A stretch of 64,000 nucleotides of DNA from Pycnococcus provasolii (lineage: Eukaryota > Chlorophyta > Pseudoscourfieldiophyceae > Pseudoscourfieldiales), in the NCBI GenBank assembly GCA_049487715.1, contig CP150559.1, forward strand, positions 1 to 64,000, in the 5' to 3' direction. Position numbers and translations under genes: made by a program. Below the pieces are notes generated by a model. It was not told the origin of the DNA. It ran no database searches and was given only the letters and a program-made list of their open reading frames with translations. Positions 19,697 to 32,600 of the stretch are shown in pieces. Position 1 is the stretch's first letter; each line of letters starts with the position of its first letter.

Positions 19697-20134
19697 CGTC
19701 CCGAGCATGGGCATGGGCGTGGGCACAGGTGAGGTTGAGGACTTCGTTCCAAGGGACTGGTTGCGCTGAGCGAGGAGGCCGACCCCGCGAACACGCGCCC
19801 GGCGGTGCAAGTGGCTTTGGCAAGGGGCTTTGGCAAGGGGCTCGGCTCGGCCAGTTGCCAGTTGCACCCGATTACCCGCCCCAGCCTGACTGCCTGAGGT
19901 GAGAATCCCTCCCAAGCGTGACTCTCTCTGGCAGCTCAGCTCGTCGCCCCCCTCGCCCGCGGCCCAATCCATCCCTCCATCTCCATCTCCATCGCACCAC
20001 GCGTGCCCCTTCAGGTTCAGCTTGCTTGCTTGGGAGCGCGGAGGGTTAGGGTTTTCATGTTAGGGTTAGGGTTAGGGTTAGGGCTCCTCCCCTCCTCCCA
20101 CTCTGCCAACTCCTATCACCCATACCAACGACGA
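19697..20134. promoter_or_regulatory. Divergent promoter with interstitial telomere tract (protease / MED10)
   Basis: 438 bp between two divergent ATGs. Holds GGTTAGGG at 20044-20052 and four perfect TTAGGG units at 20059-20083, ending about 50 bp from the MED10 start. GGCTTTGGCAAGGGGCTTTGG direct repeats lie near 19810-19840. Confidence 0.6.
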
Positions 20135-20485
20135 ATGGCGTCGTCCCCGCCCACGCCTTCCCTCTCCTCCTTGGTGACGTCTGCGCTGACGCAGATTCAC
20201 GCGTGCGAGTGCGCGAGCTCGGAGAAGGACGCTGCTGATAAAATTCATACACTGGCGCGCTCGTTGGAGGATATTGCGAACACTGCGACAGGAGAAGACG
20301 AGGGACAGGGGGCTGTGCGCGTGCCGTCGGACGCTGTGCGTGCAGTGGACATGGGATGGAGTCCCGAGGCGTTCGCCATACGTGCCGTGGAAGCGGCGAC
20401 AAACTCTGAGCAAGCAGCTCGAGGACAGACGGAGTGGCTGAGACAGTTTCGAGACGAACTTAAGCGCTTAACAGAGGAAAACTAA
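20135..20485 (+). CDS. MED10: Mediator complex subunit 10
   Basis: A 116-residue protein, within the usual range for MED10. The ATG at 20135 gives 'MASSPPTPSLSSLVTSALTQ'; upstream in-frame sequence is telomere-repeat promoter. The N-terminal helix carries the conserved stretch before 'DAADKIHTLARSLEDI'. The diagnostic block is 'VPSDAVRAVDMGWSPEAFAI' followed by 'RAVEAATNSEQAARGQ', matching the family pattern VPxEVLEYIDxGRNPxxYxxExxExxxxxNxxxxGK, and 'FRDELKRL' closes as in MED10. MED10 (yeast Nut2) is a middle-module subunit of Mediator, which bridges activators to RNA polymerase II in the nucleus. Confidence 0.85.
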   Translation: MASSPPTPSLSSLVTSALTQIHACECASSEKDAADKIHTLARSLEDIANTATGEDEGQGAVRVPSDAVRAVDMGWSPEAFAIRAVEAATNSEQAARGQTEWLRQFRDELKRLTEEN

Positions 20486-20585
20486 AAAGATTGCTCATGC
20501 AAAGCAATGTGGAACGTGGTCCGACGCTCGTCATGGATACCTTGTATAAATTTTTTTTGGTGTAACAAATCTCGTGAAATCTCTG

Positions 20586-21592
20586 CTAAGGCACGCGCGT
20601 CTTAAACTGGTGCTTCTTTCCTCGTGGACGTCCCTTGACGATGAAAGGATTTGCGATGTTGCCTCGCCGTTTGCGCGTCAGGCCACCCTTGGACGGTTTG
20701 CCCCACGGAGAGACGGACGGACGACCACCGCTCGTCTTACCCTCTCCGCCGCCGTGCGGGTGGTCTACCGGGTTCATGGCCACACCTCGCGTCTGTGGAC
20801 GCCACCCGAGCCAGCGACGTGCACCAGCCTTTCCGTGGTTCACTTGCTTATGCTGGCCGTTGCTCACGGTTCCAATCGTGGCCATGCTATTTTCGTGAAT
20901 CAGCCTCACTTCGCCGCTCGTCAAGCGAATCATGACGTAGTCATCCTTGCTCGTGCGAAGCAGCGTAGCCGACGTGCCCGCACTGCGCGCCATCGCCGCT
21001 CCCCTGCCTGGCACCAGCTCGATGTTGTGAATCGTGGTTCCCATGGGTATGCAGCGCAGCGGCATCGCGTTGCCAACGTCGAGGCTCGCGTCAGGACCCT
21101 GCTGCACCACCTGACCCTCCTCCATCCCGTGTGCGGCTAGTATGTACGCCACCTGGCTTGATCCTGGCAGTGGACTGAGAAGCCACTCTCGGCTCGTGGG
21201 GTCGTCAACGCCCTCCGTGTCGTACCTCACGAGCGCGATGTGAGCGCTTCGATTCGGATCATACTCGAATCGCACGATTCGACCGTCGACGCCCCAGTGA
21301 GCTTTCCGTTTGAAGTCGACGACGCGGCGCTTGCGCTTGTGTCCTCCGCCGCGGCCCCACACGCATATCCTACCTGAGTTGTTGCGCCCGTCGATGCGTT
21401 TCTTTCCCCGGACGAGCGGGTCGTACGGCTTGCCTTGCCACAGCCCGATGCGGCTTGTGATGACGCGGTGTCGGAACCCCGGCGTCGTCGGCTTGTACTT
21501 CTTCACGCCCACAGGCAGGAACGTGGGTGGTCTTATTATGGTCTCCGCCATACTGCGACCACCCACGACGTTCCTAGACGCCGCCATCGCTT

Positions 21593-21625
<33 letters not shown>

Positions 21626-21743
21626 ACGCGGCTGATGACGCGAGCGTGCGTCGCAGGATCCCCGACCACGCGCCGGCATCGTCCTTGACGGCACCGCGCA
21701 TGGCGTGCGCGAGGAGTGTGCGGAGACGCTGCTGGCACGCCAT
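20586..21743 (-). CDS. MRPL2: Mitochondrial ribosomal protein uL2m
   Basis: A 385-residue protein. Residues 1-65 are Ser/Ala/Arg-rich with no acids early, a typical mitochondrial presequence. The mature part is a bacterial-type uL2: 'GRNNSGRICVWGRGGGHKRK' is the RNA-binding OB-fold motif, 'VVQQGPDASLDVGNAMPLRC' and 'IPMGTTIHNIELVPGRGAAM' lie in the central part, and 'MNPVDHPHGGGEGKTSGGRP' carries the conserved peptidyl-transferase-centre histidine loop. The C-terminus 'RGNIANPFIVKGR' is basic. The organelle type could also be plastid, but plastid uL2 is usually plastid-encoded and the leader looks mitochondrial. Confidence 0.93.
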
Positions 21744-22097
21744 GGAAGGAATGAGGCCAGAACGAAATGAAATGATGGGAAGGAGGAAGTTAAAAGGTAA
21801 AGTCTGGTTTGCGGTGGATTAGTACGGGGATCCGTCGTGGAGTGTCTTTCCTGGAACGACCTGGATTTTCTTTTTTTTTGCCCCCTGGGATCCCGGTCGC
21901 GCTCAAGGTACTACTCAATAGAGGTGGTCGCTAACGTCGTGGCCGCCGGCCCTTTGAAATAGAAGAAAACAACAAAGCTAGTAGGAGCCGCCACCGCCGG
22001 GCGCCGCCGCTGCCGCCGCCGCCGCCGCCATTCCGCCACCGCAGCACCGCAGCCACCGCTAGTCCGCTACCTCATCTCAGTATCTCACCTTCCCACA
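21744..22097. other. Intergenic region
   Basis: No gene seen. Contains a GCCGCC/CCGCCA repeat at 21985-22060. Confidence 0.5.
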
Positions 22098-22640
22098 GTG
22101 TGGGCTTGGTCGGCTTGGTTCGTGTGGTATGGGCGCATTTACCTTGTCAAAGGTGGTACGCTTCTCACATGGACGGAGGAGCAACATGAAATCCATGGCA
22201 TTTTGACGCGCGAGATGCCGAGATCCTTGGCTTGGATGCATGGAACGGAACGAATGGTGGAACTCGCTGACGTACGAATGGTACGATTAATCATTAATGG
22301 TGGTGGTGAAGCTCTTGCTGGCCAACTTTCACCGTCTAAACTCTACTAAACGACCGAGGCGCGAAACTACAGCATCTAATCATAATACTCCAACTAAGAA
22401 ATAGTTTGTTGGTCAGGTTTGGGTTCGTTCATGGTTCACAGAAGTAACAAGTTCTTCTGTAACAAAGTTATCAAGCTTCGATACGTTTCGCGGATTGAAG
22501 GTTGTGATGATAGACGCAGTACAAGCCCACTTCAAGTGCGGCGCGTTTGTGCGAGCGCAACTGAACTTCAACATTTTCTACCATCAACCGCATTGGGACC
22601 CGAACACGCACGGCACGCTGACGGCTGACCATCCATTATG
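22098..22640 (+). pseudogene. Scrambled copy of the 3.9-4.8 kb gene
   Basis: Two blocks match the subtelomeric gene at 3940-4773 but in swapped order. 22098-22260 encodes 'WFVWYGRIYLVKGGTLLTWT', the later part of the parent domain. 22478-22625 encodes 'AHFKCGAFVRAQLNFNIFYH', which lies upstream of it in the parent. Stops and an altered frame between the blocks show it is not expressed as one protein. Confidence 0.75.
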
Positions 22641-23186
22641 ACCGCTATTTTAGTCTAGCTAGGGAGTGGAAATGGGGCCCTAACTAAGTTATGGTTCCAT
22701 CTGAATCCCCCTGTGAATTCTCTTCGGGGGGCCCACATCCAACTTGAAAGCCCCCCTGAAAGCTGTTATGTTTCTCGTTCCCTTCTTTCCCAGTTCCATG
22801 TGACCAATGACCATGTGCAAGCAAGTTCGCCTTGCATGACAGATAAACTAATAAAGACGTGGTCAGACATCAGCGCCTAAAGACGAGGTCCCTCGCGGAG
22901 TTCAGACTCCCAGCCCAGGAGATGCCGCGGGGGTGCCGGGTGCGGACCCTCCCTAGTTACGGTAGACTTGCAGGCAGGCCGTCTACAGCTTAAGCCTCCC
23001 CTCTCCCCTCTCCCTCTCACCCTTCGCCCTTCTCCGTTCTCCAAGTTTGAAACTGCTGCTCCGTGGACCGCCCCCTTCCCCTTTCCTTTCGCTTCCCTTT
23101 CCGTGGCCACCTTCGCGCACGCCATTATTCTGCACTCTGCACTCTTGCACGTTGCCCCTTTACGCTGTTACATTGGCCAACTAGCC
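22641..23186. other. Intergenic region upstream of the giant gene
   Basis: No gene seen. A pyrimidine-rich CTCTCCCCTCTCCCTCT tract lies at 22998-23020, 170 bp before the giant gene's ATG. Confidence 0.5.
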
Positions 23187-26100
23187 ATGCAAGCGCAACA
23201 TGCCGAACCGCTCGCTCCTCTGCGCGTCACGGCAAACTTAACCAGCAACGGAAGACGAACCAGGATCACCGTCCTGGCTGTCGTCGCCTTCTTCGCACAG
23301 GCGGGTCTCATGGCGTACGCGCTCTACGCGCACAAAACGTGGGACGTCGCTTTCCACGCAGACCAGCCCTTCTTCTTCGCGGCGCAAAACAAACTCGACG
23401 CAAGACTCTCGGCGCAGAAAGCAGCCATGTTAAGGGCGCGCGCACACTTCATTCCAGAGCGCGCGGACTTCGTGCAGAAGACGCGCAGCGTTCCGCTCCC
23501 TGACGCGGTCGACGCCGCGCACGGACGGCACGCGAGCCTCACACTTGAGCTCGTGTATGCAATATCGTCTTCGGACAACAATGCCACCATCTTCGACCAA
23601 TCAATACTTCGTCGGATACACGAATTTGAAGAGGAGCACTTCAAATTCGGGACGTCGCAAATATGCCTGCTCGAATACACCCGCCAAGAAGTGGATGATG
23701 AGCGCGCACGCTCGTCGGCGTTCCAAAACAGCACAACCACAACCACAACCACAACCAACAACAACAACAACAACAAGTCAGCCACCACAAGCACAAGCAC
23801 AAACACAAACACAAACACAAACGCAAAAGTGTGCACCGACGCTCAGCCTGCTGCAGCCTTGCACCGTTGAAAACTGCACCGACGCGGCGCTGCTCGGAGA
23901 GCTGGCACCTCTCGGCGTCCTGTCACGCGCGAACGCGAGTGCGCCGTGGGACGTTGACATGGATCTGGCACTGCAAGCCGCGCGCGCGTACCTGACGCGA
24001 AATTTCACCAAACCTTCGCTGCGCCAGCAGTTTTTCCGCCAGCAGTGGCGATCTTTCGTGTCCGAGGATGCCGTCCTTCAGCCAGACGGAAACGTCTCCG
24101 CGAGCGCGATACGGTCCGTGCACCGATTTGCGCTGCCTCTGCCCGGCTACCGGTCGATAAACGACCGCTTGGACGAGCAGTACCGTAAGCTAGGCGACCA
24201 CCTGTACGCAACGTACGGTCCGAAGGGTACGCGCCGCATTCCCGCGCACCTCACCTTAACAACTGGGCGCCGCATTTCCGTCTCGTACTCAGCCTACGGC
24301 TTCGAGGAGAGGCAGGAACGTGACGCGCTGTACTACGAAAGGAATCTGGCAATTCTTGCAGCCAGCCTGATGGTATTTCTCACGTACCTGTTCACCGGGT
24401 CACCGTGGCGGACTTTCTGCGTCGTGCTCTTTACGACAAGCACAGGACTTGGCGCATTGCTGCTGTGCCGTTACGCGTTCCCCGCGGAGGCGACGTCGCT
24501 CGGGCCGAACGACTATCGCCTTGCCATCGCCATCTCCGTTCCTCTGCTTCTGTCAACCATGCTTGGCTACGATGCGGCGTGGAGGCAGAGCGCGTCGCAC
24601 CAGGGTGTCGTCACACATCACGTCCAGCACATGACGGGACTCTTCGAGCTGTACAAGGCGAATGGCGTTGACTTTGGTGCAAATCCCGCCGCGCAGGTGA
24701 TGTTCGAGCGCGAGGCGGTGGCATACTTGATGGCATGCCGCCTATCGTACGTTCTGCGGCGAGTCGTGCAGTCAAGCTGCGCGCTAGCCGTCGCGATTGC
24801 CGTAGCCGTGCAATCGTGGCGCATCACGAAAAGCTTTGACCCAGTCACCGCCGCTCCCGCAGCGCTTGCGGGAACTTGGGTCTTGCTAGCCACATTTCTG
24901 GCACCCATCTTTGCGTTGCCGTGCTTTGCGCTGGGAGAGGTGCTCTTTGGCAAGCCCGCCGGGGATAGTGCGCGCCGATTCTGGCTATACCGCATGTTCG
25001 TCGCTATTGGCAGGTGCCTGTCCGTTTGCTTGCCACGTAAGAAGAGACGTGGCGGCGTTGATGACAGGGGAGACGACGACGACGACGACGACGAGGAGGA
25101 ATTCGAAGAGGATGGTGGCGATGAACTGTCACCTGCGGAGGATTTTTTTCTCGAGAGCTACGGTCCCGCTGTTGGCAAGTACAAGATTCCGATCCTCTTC
25201 TTCTTCGGAACACTCGTCTTGCTGAGCTTTCTCTCTTCATGGCTCGGCGGGACTATTCAATCTGGGTACCAGGCTGCACGCTTCCCATCCTCCGGAACGC
25301 GCTACGACCTCGGTGACACGGTCATTCCATCCGGACGCCCTGCTGGGACGCACCAGTCATCCTTCACCAGCTTTCTCTGCCGGCGGTGACGCCGCAGACT
25401 CCTCGTGGCATCGTTCTTTCTTCGGAAATCCGCTGCGATCGCCGTCGCACAAAGCCGCCTTGCCGCCAGTTGACGCGCAGTACCATCCTGGAGCTTTCAA
25501 GCATGTACTGCGCACGCACTTTCCCGCCGTGTATTCGCAAGCCGCGCTGCATGCGCATGGACGCACGTCGTGGGGCGATCTGACCGTGTCCAATCTACAC
25601 CTGGGCGTTTCGCTTGTCGCTGGTCTAAATGCGTCAGATCCATGGATGAGTTCGGCGGAAGTCGAGGCGAAGCGCTACGGGAGATCGCGGGAGATGGGTG
25701 CCTCTGGCTCACCCGGTGGTATGGACCTGGGACATGCGCGCTATTCCGACGCGCAGCTTCTCACCTCAGCTAGTGCAGCAGCAAAGCCAGCCCAGCCTTG
25801 GAACGCGTCTGTGCACCTCGATGCAACCTGGTGGCTTGCGAATATGTCAAACGCAGGTGGGGGAGACCCAATCTCCTGTGCAGCATCCCTGTGCAACATG
25901 GCGGAGAGATACGATCCAGTCACGCGCCGCTTTGTAACGGGTGGCGTCGAGAGAAATGAGAGTAGCACGCATGCGGCGCCTGTGGGCGAGTGCTGGTCGC
26001 GTGATTTTCTTCAATGGGTGAATGAGACGCGCGGCGACACCAGCGAGCGAAGCAACGACACCTTCGTTTCCTACTACCGTGCGACTGGGGCGCCGAACAG

Positions 26101-26573
26101 TGACAATGAAACGCTCGCTTATCAAGTATACCGTGACGCCACCTGGGAAAGCGTCACAAATTCCTATCCCGTGTTCGCTCTGCCACTCCTGCACGACTGG
26201 CTGCATGGAATCGACGGTGCATCTTGTCTTGGACAAGGCTCTGGGTGCATCTCCCGTTACTCGTACTACAAGCCATACCTGCACGCATCATACGCCATCC
26301 TTTCCGACAATGTGAACGTGCGCATGCCCGTCTTACGCATGCACCATTCCAGTTTCGATGTGAATGGAACAAGTGGCATCGACAGCGCTGTCGCTCAGAG
26401 GGATGGGTGGGAGAACTTTTCGTCGACATTACGTATGACAATGCGTGGCAGCTCCACGGCGTCAACTGAGCCTGCGGTTCGAGCGTGTGCCTACCTGAAT
26501 GTGCCAACGAGCGATGCGGGGTCTGATTCCGCATCCAATGTCGTGGCAACAACGACTACTTCTACTGCTGCTG

Positions 26574-26619
<46 letters not shown>

Positions 26620-29600
26620 GCCTGCCATAACAGCAAATTCGACTTCGACGACGAATACCACCTCTGCGCGCTTGCGCTTGCGGCGATTTCTTCAAAATTC
26701 CACAACCACCACCACAACAACAACCACCACAACCACAGCCGCTCCCACAAGCCACCCACATGACCCGATGCTCACCCCGCTCGCGCAGATTGCAAACTTC
26801 GCAAATCTAGAGACTGCCATTAATCTTCCTTTTCAGTCATATCGCGCTGCAGGGTGGACGGCGGGAGCTGCAGTTCTGATTGGCGTGGTGTTTGGGAGCA
26901 GCTGGTCATTTGTGAGGACCATCGCCTCACTTGAGAACCTCGTCATCACGGCTGTCGTGGTTGTGATCACATGCTTCCTTACGCTTGGCACAGCTGCCGC
27001 GACGCTTGGATTTGAAGACCACCTTACAGGTGGATCCAATTTCCATGGCCGCCTTGGCGCAGCCGATAGCCTTGCTCTGCTTCTCATGCCGGCGATTTGC
27101 TTCCACGGCGCGATCACCTTCCTGCTCTCCCTGAGTCGCAACCGTGTCTACAACGGATCGCAGGTTAGCTCCATCCACGAAGTGATTCTTATCACGCTTG
27201 CCATGGAGGGACCGCGCTTCTATGCCACCCATGCATCATGCCTTGTATTTTCATCCGTGTGCGCCTTCTCCGTTCTCGACAGTTCGAGACGCCTTCACCT
27301 TCTGCTTGCGCTCTTGCACTTTGTCGCCATCCTCGGCAACGGCCTGCTGCTGCATGCACTGGCGCACCTGACACGACTGCGGCGCAAACCAAAATCTGCC
27401 ATGCCCGTGCCAGCCGAGAAGCATGAGCCTCAGGAGATGTATGCGGCGGTGGACCTACCCGAAATAGAACCTTCCCAAGCGGCAATCGCTGATGAACGTG
27501 CGCCTCTTCTGCGGAGGGATGCGGCGCCGATGCCCCAGCTGTCCGATCCAGAAGAGCACGCGAGATGGTTTGATGGGATGGACATGCAGGTGCAGCGCGA
27601 TGGCTCTGCGCATTACTCCAAGTACCGCATAGTCGTTCACACGCACGAGTCTGACAATGCAGGCCTTGCCGTGAATATGATGCCCATTCTAACCATTAAT
27701 GGCACGCCTCTGCTTGCTGACGAAACGTCAAATTCAGCCATGGATGGCAATTCAAGACTGAAGTGCGGGCCATTCCTTCTTGTTCCGTCGTCGATGAACG
27801 AACCGTATGCCTTTGACGCTGATCTTCCACTCGACGACGAGGTGAAGGACCACAGGCAGAACGCCTGCAACATCGACACGTTCAGCATGTTTTACCCAGG
27901 ATCGGCAGTTGCACTCGACTTCACGCTTCCCTCCTTTGCGAACATCGAAAGTGTTGAGATTGCCTGCGTCGACAAGGCGAAAGTTTTGTCCTCCGGTTCT
28001 CATCTGTCAAGCGGTTCGGCCGCGGCTAGCTGGATCGTGGCGTCTGTCGAAATTGGCAGCGCGCAGGACATGAGGAAGTACCGCTTCGTTCCAGACGCAA
28101 CGAGCGACATGGGACTCGCTCGACTGCGGGCGATTGGTGCCGCGGATGGCAACGGCATCGACGAAGGGTTTCAAGGCGCTTCTTCGTGTCGCCGGTGATG
28201 CAAGTGATTCCGAGGCGGCGGTTTACGAGATCAAGCTGAAAACCCGTGATGTCAAAGGTTCTGGTACCGAGTCTGACGTTCTCATCCAGATCGTTGGATC
28301 GCAGGGTGCAAGCGGGTACGTTCGCATTGGGCGCGGCGGCACCGTCGTCGACGACACCGCGGCCAATTTACTTCCCATAGACGCGGCGAGGCAAGATCAT
28401 CTCGACCGACGCAGCGGTTCGAGCAACAGCGTCGGTGCATATGACACCTCGCGACGCGCTCAGACGACCGCTCCTCCGCTTGGGTATCATGTTGCATTTA
28501 GTCGAGGCGCCGTCGACACCGTTTACCTGCGTTGCCACGACATTGGTCCAGTTATAGATGCAGTTCTCGTGCATGTCAACACGCGCCTCTCCGACGTGCC
28601 CACGTGGGATCTGGAGTGCGTTCGCGTGTCTCGTGTAGCTCTGATGAGGCGAAGAACGTTCGATGCGCGCGCATACTTTGTCAACGGGCACCGGCTTGGA
28701 TTGCGGAATGCCACTGCTGCCCTCGAGCGTCCTTTGCTCGACACATCGCAGGATGACGATGAGTGGGAATTGATCGATCAGCTCGAAGATTCGTTGGCAT
28801 CCACAGCCATGAGGCGGCGCAATCGACGCCGTGTATTCATCTCGGTGTATACAAGGGATGGGCCTCGGAGCAGCACCTTGTCGCGGGCGTACGTTCGACT
28901 CGTGTATGCTGACGGAACCGTGACTCCACAATATGCGCTGAACAGCAGAAATGGATACCTGCGAGGCACGCGCGCGACGTCGACACTCAGTATGACGGTG
29001 CCAAGCTTCGCAAGCGGCGATGCGCCCTACTCGGCGATCTTGCTATCTCAAGAATGTTCGGGCTCCGACCCTGCGTGGGAGGTTGTGGCAGCCGAGATAC
29101 GACACGACAGCATGAAAGGCGCGCCCCACGTCTTCTATCGCCGTGACCTGAACTGCACACGAGACGGTGGCGGTGCGTCACGGGGAGTGATTCTCGAAGC
29201 AATAGGTCATGAGGCTGCTCTCGGGATGTTTGATGGCGACGAGAGGCGATACGCCAACGGTCGGGAGATGCTCGGGTCGTGCCGGAAGCTGGTCTGCGCA
29301 ACCGCACCGCCCCATCGGATCGGGATGCAGAGTGCGCGTTGCTTTGGCACGCAGCGCATTTCCGTATACACGTCGGCACTTAAAAATGCTGGCACCGTCG
29401 GAGATGTTAAGCTCTTGGCGAAATTTCGTCCCTCCACCAAACGTCGGATCGGAGACGTGGTTGGAAATGCGGCGGCCAACACCGTCATGCGGTACACGCT
29501 CGATCGACCATCTACCGTCCAACCCGCATTTCAGAGGGGTGGTGAGGACCACTTCTTCTTCGACTTAACAGAGACGGTGGTTGTCAGCAACGGCGATCTC

Positions 29601-32600
29601 GTTCTCGATGAAATTGAGCTGTTCCTTGAGAAGGACGCTTCGGCACCGGCGCAGGCCCTTTCTTGGCTGCCATCTCGTCTTGAAATATGCTCCATGGATC
29701 ATGGAAGAGAGTTCGCATTCCGTTGCACGAGTGCCCTAGACGCATCGAACGGCTACTGCATTCGGTGGAGTGCCGAAGGTGGCGGTGTCGGCCTCACGCC
29801 CGAATTTCACGTCACCGCCGGGGACAACGCAGCCGAAGTGGCGAAACGTGGTGCGCGACGTACCACTCGTGAAGCACCAGCCGCGGAGCTTAGTGCCGTT
29901 GAGCGCGGTAGCTACGAGGTTACCGTGCATACCGGAGACTCGACGGGTAGTGGAATCGCGCTATTTAATATGCAGCTCGACGTCTTCGGGGGGCTGAGCA
30001 TGAAGATGCCCTGGACGATTAATCTTGCACTGCCTGCCACGTTGGATGCTGCTGCGGAGCGCCAGGTTGCTGTTTCGAAGATGCTCGTGGGTGTTCGAGG
30101 CACAAAAGTTGCCGGTGCAAGGACGAGCGAGGAGCAGGGATTCGATGACGCAGATGAAGGCGGCGCTGTTGATGACGTACCACCGTCTAGAAATGTGTTT
30201 GCCGAGCTTCGTCGATCACTTAAGCAAAGTTCTTCGAAGGTGAAGGAAATCTTCAGAACTTATGATAGAGATGGCAATGGAGTGCTCGCAATCGACGAGA
30301 TGAGTCGCTTCGTGAAGGAATCCGTCCCCTCCATAAGCGACCGAGACATGAAACACGTCCTCGCTATGGTTGATGCGGACGGTAACAATGCCATCTCTCT
30401 GCGCGAATTCGTCGAATCTCTAAAGGCGGGCCAGGATGCTACCAAGGCTGAGGTGGCGTCGCACCGTAAGCCGAGCGGCGGTGAAGACATATTTTGGCGC
30501 TTGGAGGAGAGCCTTGACGAGAAGGGGCAGTCGGCGTCGGCCATCTTCGATAGGTTCGATACGGACGGCTCCGGATCGCTCGACTCGCTTGAGATGCGTG
30601 ACTTTGTCAAGGCGATTTTGCCCACAATCAAGGCTGATGACATGCGCGCCGTACTTGCACGACTGGGTACCCTCGATGCGAATGCCGATGGAAAGCTGGG
30701 GAAGCAGGAGCTGCTCCTTGGCCTCAAAAAGGGCAACCGCACAAAGTCGTCCGCGCCTCCCGCGGCAAAACCGAAGCCTCTCTCAGACGCAACGAATCTG
30801 CCACGGGACGATCTCCCGGGGAAGTTGCAAGACGTTACGGCGCAAGCACGCAGCAACCTTGACCTCTTGGACGTCAACCTCTTCGCGGCTGTTCGTGGAT
30901 ATCTGAAGAAGCATCGACTGAAGTCGCGCTCGTGGTACGACGATGTGCTCGACGCCGACGACACCATGGATGCCGATGGCGCATTCTGCGTGGCCCGCGA
31001 GGCAACGAAGGCTGAGGGGCATGATTTGCCTGCTCGTAGCTTTAAGCTCCTCACGGCTATGTTTCGGTGCGACGCAATGGACTCTGAAGTACCGGGGAGA
31101 ATGACCACGCCCGAATTCGAGGTATTCCTGAAGAAGGCACGCACGCTGAAGGAGCGCGTGTACGAGCGTCAGCGCCAGCTGTCCGCGGCATCTGCTACAT
31201 CGCCGCCGCACCCGCTGCACTCCACCCTGAGATCATTCGAGGGACTCGAAGACCGCGTGCGTGACGCGCTATTAACCCAGAAGGCATCCGCGGAGGATGC
31301 ATTCAACGGATACGCGATCGAGGTGAAGCGTTCGGCTACCCGCGTGTGTGATGTTAGCGGCGCAAGGAAGTTTCTGCTCGACGTCTTTCCCGCTCTCGAG
31401 GCGGATGAAATGATGTATCTTCTTATGAAGCTTGACTACGCATTTTCGCACAGTCTTGCCGATGTGACCGCATTCCGCGACGAGGGAACCGTGACTTTGA
31501 GAGAGCTAGAGCACATTGTGACATCCACGGGGTCGTTGGATGCCGCACCAGTGCCACCGGAGCATGGTGCTAGAGCATCCGAACAGTCGTCACGACCCCC
31601 CGTCTGGTTCCCGTGGAGTGCTGGCGATTCGAAAGGCGACCGACGACCCGGGGCGCCTGGACCACTGCCCACGCACTGGTGGCGCGTGCACAACTGGACG
31701 AAAGACGACGTGAAAAATGCTCGTGCCGTGGCACGGGAAATGCTCGAGGAGCCAAGTTTGCCCCTTCCACGATTCAATCCAATGGATCACAGCGGACAGC
31801 CATCATCCGTCGCGATGTCGAGCCCACAGTGGTGGTTGGACATGACAACGAAGTGGGCGCTTGCACCCACCCCTGCTTGGTGGACAAGGCAGTGGCAGTG
31901 GCAGTGGCAGTGGTTACGCCAGAGGGTCACGCAGGAATCTGAGTCGGGTCACCACCCGAAGTCTGTACCCACGCCCGCGACCCTCGCCGGCGAGAAGGAC
32001 GGTGAGCACATCGCCCGTTCGTTGAATGTCCGACACCACGGTGATTCTGAGGCGGGTGTGCGATCCACAACGCACAGCGTGCTGCCGTCTTATCGTCAGA
32101 CGGAGCCTCTCACTGCTGAGCTCGCTGAGCCGCTCGCACGGTACAGAAAGCTTTTCGAGGCTGGATTTGGCAAGGATGCGAAACTGAGTCGTAAGGATCC
32201 AACCAGCGAACCAGTGCAGACACTCGCTTCGCTGCCGTCAATTTCTGCCACCCCGCACGGACCCATTGTTCCGGGCGGTATTGTTGCGTTCAATGGATGC
32301 CCGCTCTCGGCCGTGGAGGCTGCGGATGATATCCAGCCGCGAATGCTTGGTGACTTGCAGAAAGTGCGCGTGACAAATAGCTCGGCTGAGGCTGTATTTC
32401 TTGACCGCGTGGAGATTCGAAACAGGCACACGGGACTCGAGTGGACGTTCCACCACCGCTCGTGGATCAGTCCGAGTACTGCGACAAACGTCGTGTCGGA
32501 CGCTCTCGCATGGAGCAGCTGGGATCTAGGAAAGGATGGTGCGGGACGAGGTGTGCGTATGTGGGTAAATGCAAACACCGGCGAAACATGCTGGATGGAG

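Noticed and set aside
25313-25370. 58-nt GT-AG intron explaining the second frame change of the giant gene
   Set aside because: Length and phase fit, but there is no CTAAC branch motif and the old frame keeps coding-like third-position GC through the supposed intron up to the TGA. Kept only as an alternative.
26560-26620. ACT triplet repeat as a free-standing microsatellite
   Set aside because: It is in frame in the giant gene and encodes a Thr run in an extracellular loop.
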